DNA of 64,000 nt from Certhia americana (Eukaryota > Chordata > Aves > Passeriformes > Certhiidae). The stretch covers positions 24,252,086 to 24,316,085 of the forward strand of contig CM031864.1 of assembly GCA_018697195.1 (NCBI GenBank), read 5' to 3'. Both the position numbers and the translations under genes were made by a program. Shown one piece after another: positions 59,104 through 64,000 of this stretch (position 1 is the first letter of the stretch; every line of letters begins with the position of its first letter). Under the pieces are notes generated by a model that had not been told where the DNA came from, did not search any database, and saw nothing but the letters and a program-made list of their open reading frames with translations.

Positions 59104-60419
59104 TTTTATTTGATTATTATTAAATTATGTGCAGAAATTTGGGAAATGAGCAGTCAGCATAGAAAGGCTTAATATTATTAAGAATAAAAGAGAATAAAAA
59201 ACACATTTATGGGAAGAATGGAGAAAGCGACAATACCAAAGTATATTTTTACTGTATGATCTTGCCTTTTTTTTGTCCAGATAATGAGATAATTTTCACA
59301 TCTAATATATGCAATTAGGACAAAGATATGAAAAAGTTAATCCTTGAGAAGATTTTTATCAGAAACTTTTGACTACTATTCACCTCTCAACTCAAAGTCA
59401 TGGGATCTAAAGTTGCATGAATAATTGATGCTTCAGTTCAGAGTTCTTACTTTCTCTATTTTTCTTGTCCAATGAATAATTCATTATTTTTTGCAAAGTG
59501 GAGCACTTTAAATAGGGAAGATTAAGAGCAAGCCATTTTCAAACACTCCATATCACTTGATTTGGAAAAGCAATATATCTAAGTTCATGTCCCCCATCTG
59601 AAGGTGGCAGGCAGCAGAGCTGAAGCCTTCTCAGGTGCTCAGAAGGTGTGTGAGTAGGACGAACACCAGTAGCTCTGCTGTAGCCCTCGTCATTGTGCCT
59701 GAGCCTCTTGGACTAACACCTGTCAAACATTTCATTTCAATTGTTTTCCAGCTCTTTTATCTTCTTTCACCAATTTTTTTTTTCCTTGCAGCTGGGTCAA
59801 GAGAGCAAAGAGTTTGTACTGCATTCAACTTTCAAAGGGCGTAATCTTTAGCAGTAACTCATAAATAGTGCTTTTACACGTTAGTTTATCACCTATCCAC
59901 TTTCTAATATTTCTTATGAGACATTTTTGTCAGAATGACTAAATGTTTGCAGTCCTTAGACTTCAAGTATCCATTATTATTTGAAATGTCAATAAATCCA
60001 TAAGATGCATGAATTTATAAGGCATTCAGAAAGATAAGACAGAAGATATGGCCTCTTAGATCAGACCCTACATTGACTGAATTCTTCTCAAGCTCTTCAA
60101 AAATAGTTTGTTTCAATTAGAAGTTTTAATTTCAATTCTATTTTTAGAATACTTACTTGGATCTTCCATTCCTCAGACCTATATCATCTTTATGTATTTT
60201 CCTTTTGATAGTAAAGCTGAGATCCCCAGATAACTGAAACTTGAGCCACTTAGCATAAGTTATAATTATGTGCTCTATTTATACACAGAGAAACTCTTTG
60301 AACAGGAAAAAATTGAAAGATCCCTCCCAGATTACTTGGAGGGCACAGTCTGTACATTATTTTTAATGAACAAGCAACAGTAGCTTCAATTAAGTATCTA
60401 TATAAATTTAATGGTGGTT

Positions 60420-60620
60420 TAAAATACTCATTGCATTCATTAGCTGATAAGCAATCAGCCTCAATTCTATAAAATTGTCAGCATATTCCTTCTTTATGGT
60501 GACAGAGAGCATCCTTATTATCTGCAGCTTTTCATTCCAGTCATACTGAGGTTTAAGTGACTGTATTGTCACAATACAACAGCTGATAATGGTTTTTATC
60601 ACTACTTTAAACCTTTCTCG
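60420..60620. other. Candidate conserved noncoding element (composition only)
   Basis: The block 'cattagctgataagcaatcagcctcaattc' to 'gataatggtttttatcactac' has paired CATTAGCTGATAAG and AGCTGATAAT motifs (TAAT/GATA-type cores). It contains no repeat. A minus-strand ORF of 64 codons overlaps it without domain features. Confidence 0.22.
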
Positions 60621-60847
60621 ATCTTATCTAAATGGGTAGCAAGGGAATTTTTTCCTGTTCTTTTTTTCCTATTTACTGTACAGCAAAGATCTGCAAATCT
60701 TCAAATTTTTTCTAGTAAATGCGCAACTAAAATATTCCATCTCCCCAAGCAAACTTTTAATTTGGCTCAAAGTTTCACAATGAGCACCAATGACAGGCTG
60801 CTATATCCAGAGAGAGTCCAGGAAGAAAATTTGAGAAAGGAAAGCCA

Positions 60848-61225
60848 GTGGCCTCTGTGACACCAGACTTTACTGCTCGGGTGTCCAGAATAATGAGCAT
60901 TGCACTTGAATTAGCTTGTCCAGTTAACACGTGCTTTAAAGTGTTCACCCAGGGCAAGTCACCCCAACAGCTCCTGCCCCTGAGACAAATCACTGCAATG
61001 TTGCTGCTGGGTTTGAGCTTGGCATTAATATTCATCTCCTGGATGACTCTTTATGAAGATTCCCAGCAGCCAACAAGCACAAGGAACTCCCCTGAGCTCT
61101 CAAGTACTATTTTATTGCAAAAACTTTACACACTTCATTCATACCGTGAAACTCTGAGGGGAGGGGAAATGAGCAGGAAAAGTTACCAGTTTCTGAAATG
61201 TGACTGCTTGTTAACTGAGGGCTAA
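60848..61225 (+). other. Unrecognised 125-codon ORF over a possibly conserved block
   Basis: The frame has a hydrophobic stretch at residues 50-69 (LLLGLSLALIFISW) that would suit a membrane anchor if translated from Met51. I recognise no family, however. Its length is within what chance gives in this window, there is no promoter or splice context and codon use is not distinctive. The first part of the DNA (60880-60975) is repeat-free and reads like conserved noncoding sequence (for example 'agaataatgagcattgcacttgaattagc'). I lean towards a noncoding element. A genuine lineage-specific small membrane protein is a remote alternative. Confidence 0.15.
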
Positions 61226-62050
61226 ATGAAAATCCACTTGATGAAACCCTTTTTATTAAGTTCAAGAGACTGATTATAAAGTTATAAAATGTCCTTAAAG
61301 TCTACACATTCATGCCTTTTCTGATGTGACCCTCTTTCATCCTCCTCTACTGCAGATTCCTGTTAAACACAAGACATCTGTAACTTGAAAGAATGGAGAC
61401 CATATGAAGAAAATAAAAAGCATTTTTTTTCTCCTTTCCTCTCTCTTCCTTCTTTGAAGAACTCACTGAATAGGAAAGTGAATGGAATTTTCTTTCCTTT
61501 ATTCCATAGAATTATACAGTGCTTTGCCATTATGGTATGTACAGGTATGTTTCCATTAACAGGAAACTCTTCCAAGGCATGAAAAAATGGAGCTACATTT
61601 GTTTTAGGGTATCTCTAAGGTCACCTAAACTGCCCTAAACATTGGAGTGCCTCAGAATCTACAATACATTTACTTTTTCAGCATCCTGTGTTCTAAGGTT
61701 ACTATTTCTTCCCTTTACACAGAGGAACTGTTGTAAATCCAAGTTCTTGCAGCATAAAGGAAATCTGGGACAGAAGAGACTTCTGTTCTCAAACCTGCTT
61801 ATTAAGGTTTATGGCAGACTCCAGCCATAGCAGACTTAAAACCATCTATTGTAAAGATTTTATTGTGAAATCAGAGCTTCAGGCTTCTAACTTCATTATG
61901 TAGTTTACATATTACTGTCTGTTATTATCTAACTCTTATTAAATACATCTGCTGAACAGGACACCTGACGACCCATAAAAATCCCACATTTTTATCCTCC
62001 TTATGTCCCCAAGAGGAAATGTGAGCAATATAACAAATGCTACCCTTTAC

Positions 62051-62079
62051 AAAAAATAAACAAAACAAAACAAAATAAA
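62051..62079 (+). repeat. A-rich (AAAAC)n low-complexity run
   Basis: Repeats of CAAAA/CAAAATAAA over about 30 bp. No retroposon body is seen upstream. Confidence 0.85.
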
Positions 62080-63359
62080 CCCCAATTCACCTGACCCAGA
62101 CTACGAAATGTTCAGAGGAGGAGGACCATCCTTTGTTTTAAAATGAATCTAGTGGTGATAAATGTGCATCCACAATACACCTGTGTGCAAGCTTCAGGAT
62201 AGTTGTGCTTGCCATGTCTCCCTTCTTTTCTTTCTGGGCTTTAAATGGGTGTCTGAGTCCTTTTCTTTCTCTACAGAATCTTCTAAGGATCCTACCTATG
62301 AGTCTGTTGATTCCATCAATTAACCTGGGAGTCCTCCCTGGGGAAATCCACTCTCTGCACAAATGCCTATTTTGTCATACAAATCATTAACCCCTGGTAG
62401 GATCCTTTCTGCCCCCTCTGCACACTCCACTGCAGGTGGGGCTTTTTCCATACTACTGTAACCCAAGTTTTGGGAAAGAGTGATGAATGTGACGAGTTTC
62501 ACAGTGCTGCTCTGTCAGATTGTACATCTCCAAATTCTCCACATTCATTTATAAAGGACAAAAATCCTGTTACTATAGAAACTGCAGTTTTACATGCCCT
62601 GACTGCTCTGTCTTTAAAGCTTTGCCACAATGCTGTTACAAGGTTCTTTTCTCTTTCTTTAATGTTATAAACCATTACATCTTTACCAAGAAGTCACATA
62701 CAAACATTTTCAAATATTCCTCTCATAAAAAACCCTGCTTTTTATTCCTGTCTGTTCTGAAGGAACCAAAACAGTAGGGGAGTGAATTGAATCAGTGATT
62801 TTAAATTGATTGATTTAAAATTGTTAGGTCTGAGCTTTATAAAAATAAGGTAGAAAAAATTGCTACCACAACTTGAAATTTTAATTTATAATGTAAGAAA
62901 TTATATTTTTTAACATAACTCAACCGATACCTTATTTAAATTTTTTTAAACTGCCATAAGCAAGACCCACTGTATGAAAAAATAGGACCCAAATCCTCCA
63001 CAGCTTTAAGCTAGAATAATTGTATGTTGTCTTACCTGAAGATAAGACTCTCCATAAATCTTAGGAACAAACTTTTTTTTTACTAGTAAGTGTTTGAAGT
63101 CTAAAATGGGTGCCACTTCAAAAAACAAAAATTCCTTGAGTGTTAAGATTGTTTAAATTGTTGCCATTTTTCCTTTTGGATCTATGTATATTATACTACA
63201 GGTAAGGAGCAGGACTCTGCTCTGTGCCAGGAACTCAATAATCATCACTAGATTTGTAAGGTATGAACACAGGTGACATTTGCCTGGGAATTGTCCAGGA
63301 ACCATCTGGCTCCCTGATTGCACTGTGTAGGAGTATTGACAAATCCTGTGCCATGGTCT

Positions 63360-63376
63360 CTGCTGCTGCTGCTGCT
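63360..63376 (+). repeat. Short (CTG)n run
   Basis: About six CTG units in unique DNA. On the minus strand it reads as a short glutamine run in a chance ORF. Confidence 0.85.
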
Positions 63377-64000
63377 CAGCAATGAACAAGTGGAGGCAGT
63401 ACTTCACACACAGAAAGTGATAAAATTACTAAAATCAAAAGAACCACCTCAGAAAAGAACTCCAGGTTCTCAGTCATCTGATTTTCATCTCCTTGCTCTT
63501 CCTCAACAATTTCTTTCTCCACTGATCTGTCACTGAGTCAATTTGTGTATCTGACACTGATTCTAAGCATTTCAGGCTGTGGATGCCCTCCTGGTTTTTT
63601 GCCTTTCCCATCAGTCGCTAGATTCTCAGTGCCAGTAAGGATCCTTTTCCCTTCCCCTTTCCAGCATTCCACAGGCAGCAGCACAGCACTTCATTATCTG
63701 AACACAAAAACTCAAAACACAGCAACCTATCAAAATCAAAAGTGAGACCCTCACTTCCATATCTCACTTCTGATGCATGAGAAAGTTTATCAGGACTTAA
63801 AAAGTTCCTGACATTTAAGGAGGAGCTGCAGAGGAAAAGTTTTTTTCCCATGATCAACCACTGTACTCAAACTCCTCTGACTAATGCCTGTTCTCAGGCA
63901 CTTGTATCTAACTTGTAAATACAGTCCTCATTTCATTGCAGAACACTCTGCCCCCGATGTGAGGCATGCATTTATTTCATGATTTCTGCTGAGGTTACTG

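Larger units (their letters stand above)
57767..60847. other. AT-rich unique DNA with possible conserved blocks
   Basis: No exon is recognised. Candidate noncoding elements at 58790-58960 and 60420-60620 and an AT hairpin at 59080-59103 are listed separately. A good 3' splice-acceptor-like sequence (T-rich tract then CCTTGCAG at about 59784-59791) is followed by an open frame of only 17 codons. Confidence 0.5.
61226..64000. other. AT-rich unique DNA to window end, no gene seen
   Basis: There are short ORFs only. An A-rich (AAAAC)n-like patch lies at 62051-62079 and a (CTG)n run of about six units at 63360-63376. ORFs at 62138-62502 and 63153-63857 on either strand lack domains. Confidence 0.55.

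Noticed and set aside
59760..59844. 3' splice acceptor and exon after a T-rich tract ending CCTTGCAG
   Set aside because: The following frame closes after 17 codons, with no good donor or recognised protein.
1..64000. CRISPR arrays, operons, ribosome binding sites and tRNA genes
   Set aside because: The sequence is a vertebrate genome. I saw no direct-repeat/spacer arrays and no tRNA B-box with a foldable cloverleaf.

Overview
This 64 kb window looks like an intergenic or deep intronic piece of a bird genome, most likely a songbird. The sequence is AT-rich. Its young repeats are CR1 LINE fragments with the usual bird 3' end, plus solo long terminal repeats (LTRs) of types I recognise from passerine genomes. 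There is no Alu, B1/B2 or mammalian L1. No open reading frame behaves like a host exon. Nearly all ORFs are 60-125 codons, and the longer ones lie inside LTRs, simple repeats or unremarkable AT-rich DNA. I call no functional protein-coding gene.

Layout. 1-1167: unique DNA. 1168-2558: solo LTR (+) with a GC-rich core and a (GA)n run. 3342-4783: solo LTR (-) bounded by a clear terminal inverted repeat. 6272-6309: GTA microsatellite. 7785-8835: 3' part of a CR1 (-) with a dead reverse-transcriptase reading frame. About 13.5-14.1 kb: a very diverged LINE (+). 17481-17945: CR1 3' end (+). 23043-23166: an ancient palindromic element. 26525-26635: CR1 3' tail (+), followed by a purine-rich, LTR-like stretch to about 27.3 kb. 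29750-29995: CR1 3' end (-). 36385-36640: an unexplained GC-rich block. 42485-43165 and 43529-43844: two different solo LTRs (+). About 47940-48035: a decayed U6 snRNA pseudogene. 50525-50960: an ancient L3/CR1-like LINE tail (+). 51590-51675 and 55788-55850: two more ancient palindromic elements. 52773-52909: an assembly gap of 137 N beside a long purine tract. 56793-57330: solo LTR (+). 57687-57766: CR1 scrap (-).

The rest is AT-rich single-copy DNA with short microsatellites and A-runs. Several blocks (14.5, 15.6, 25.5, 45.9, 54.5, 58.9, 60.5 and 60.9 kb) have the texture of conserved vertebrate noncoding elements, with clustered homeodomain-type TAAT cores and a MEF2-type site. That is a composition-based guess, because conservation cannot be measured here.

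There are no genes to join into a pathway. The biology visible is the layering of retroelements: amniote-age palindromes and L3-like LINEs, then bird CR1s, then passerine LTRs that still carry TATA and poly(A) signals. I found no evidence of a novel multi-gene system. The most interesting leads are the palindromic elements, the LTRs as possible promoters, the U6-like relic and the candidate noncoding elements.
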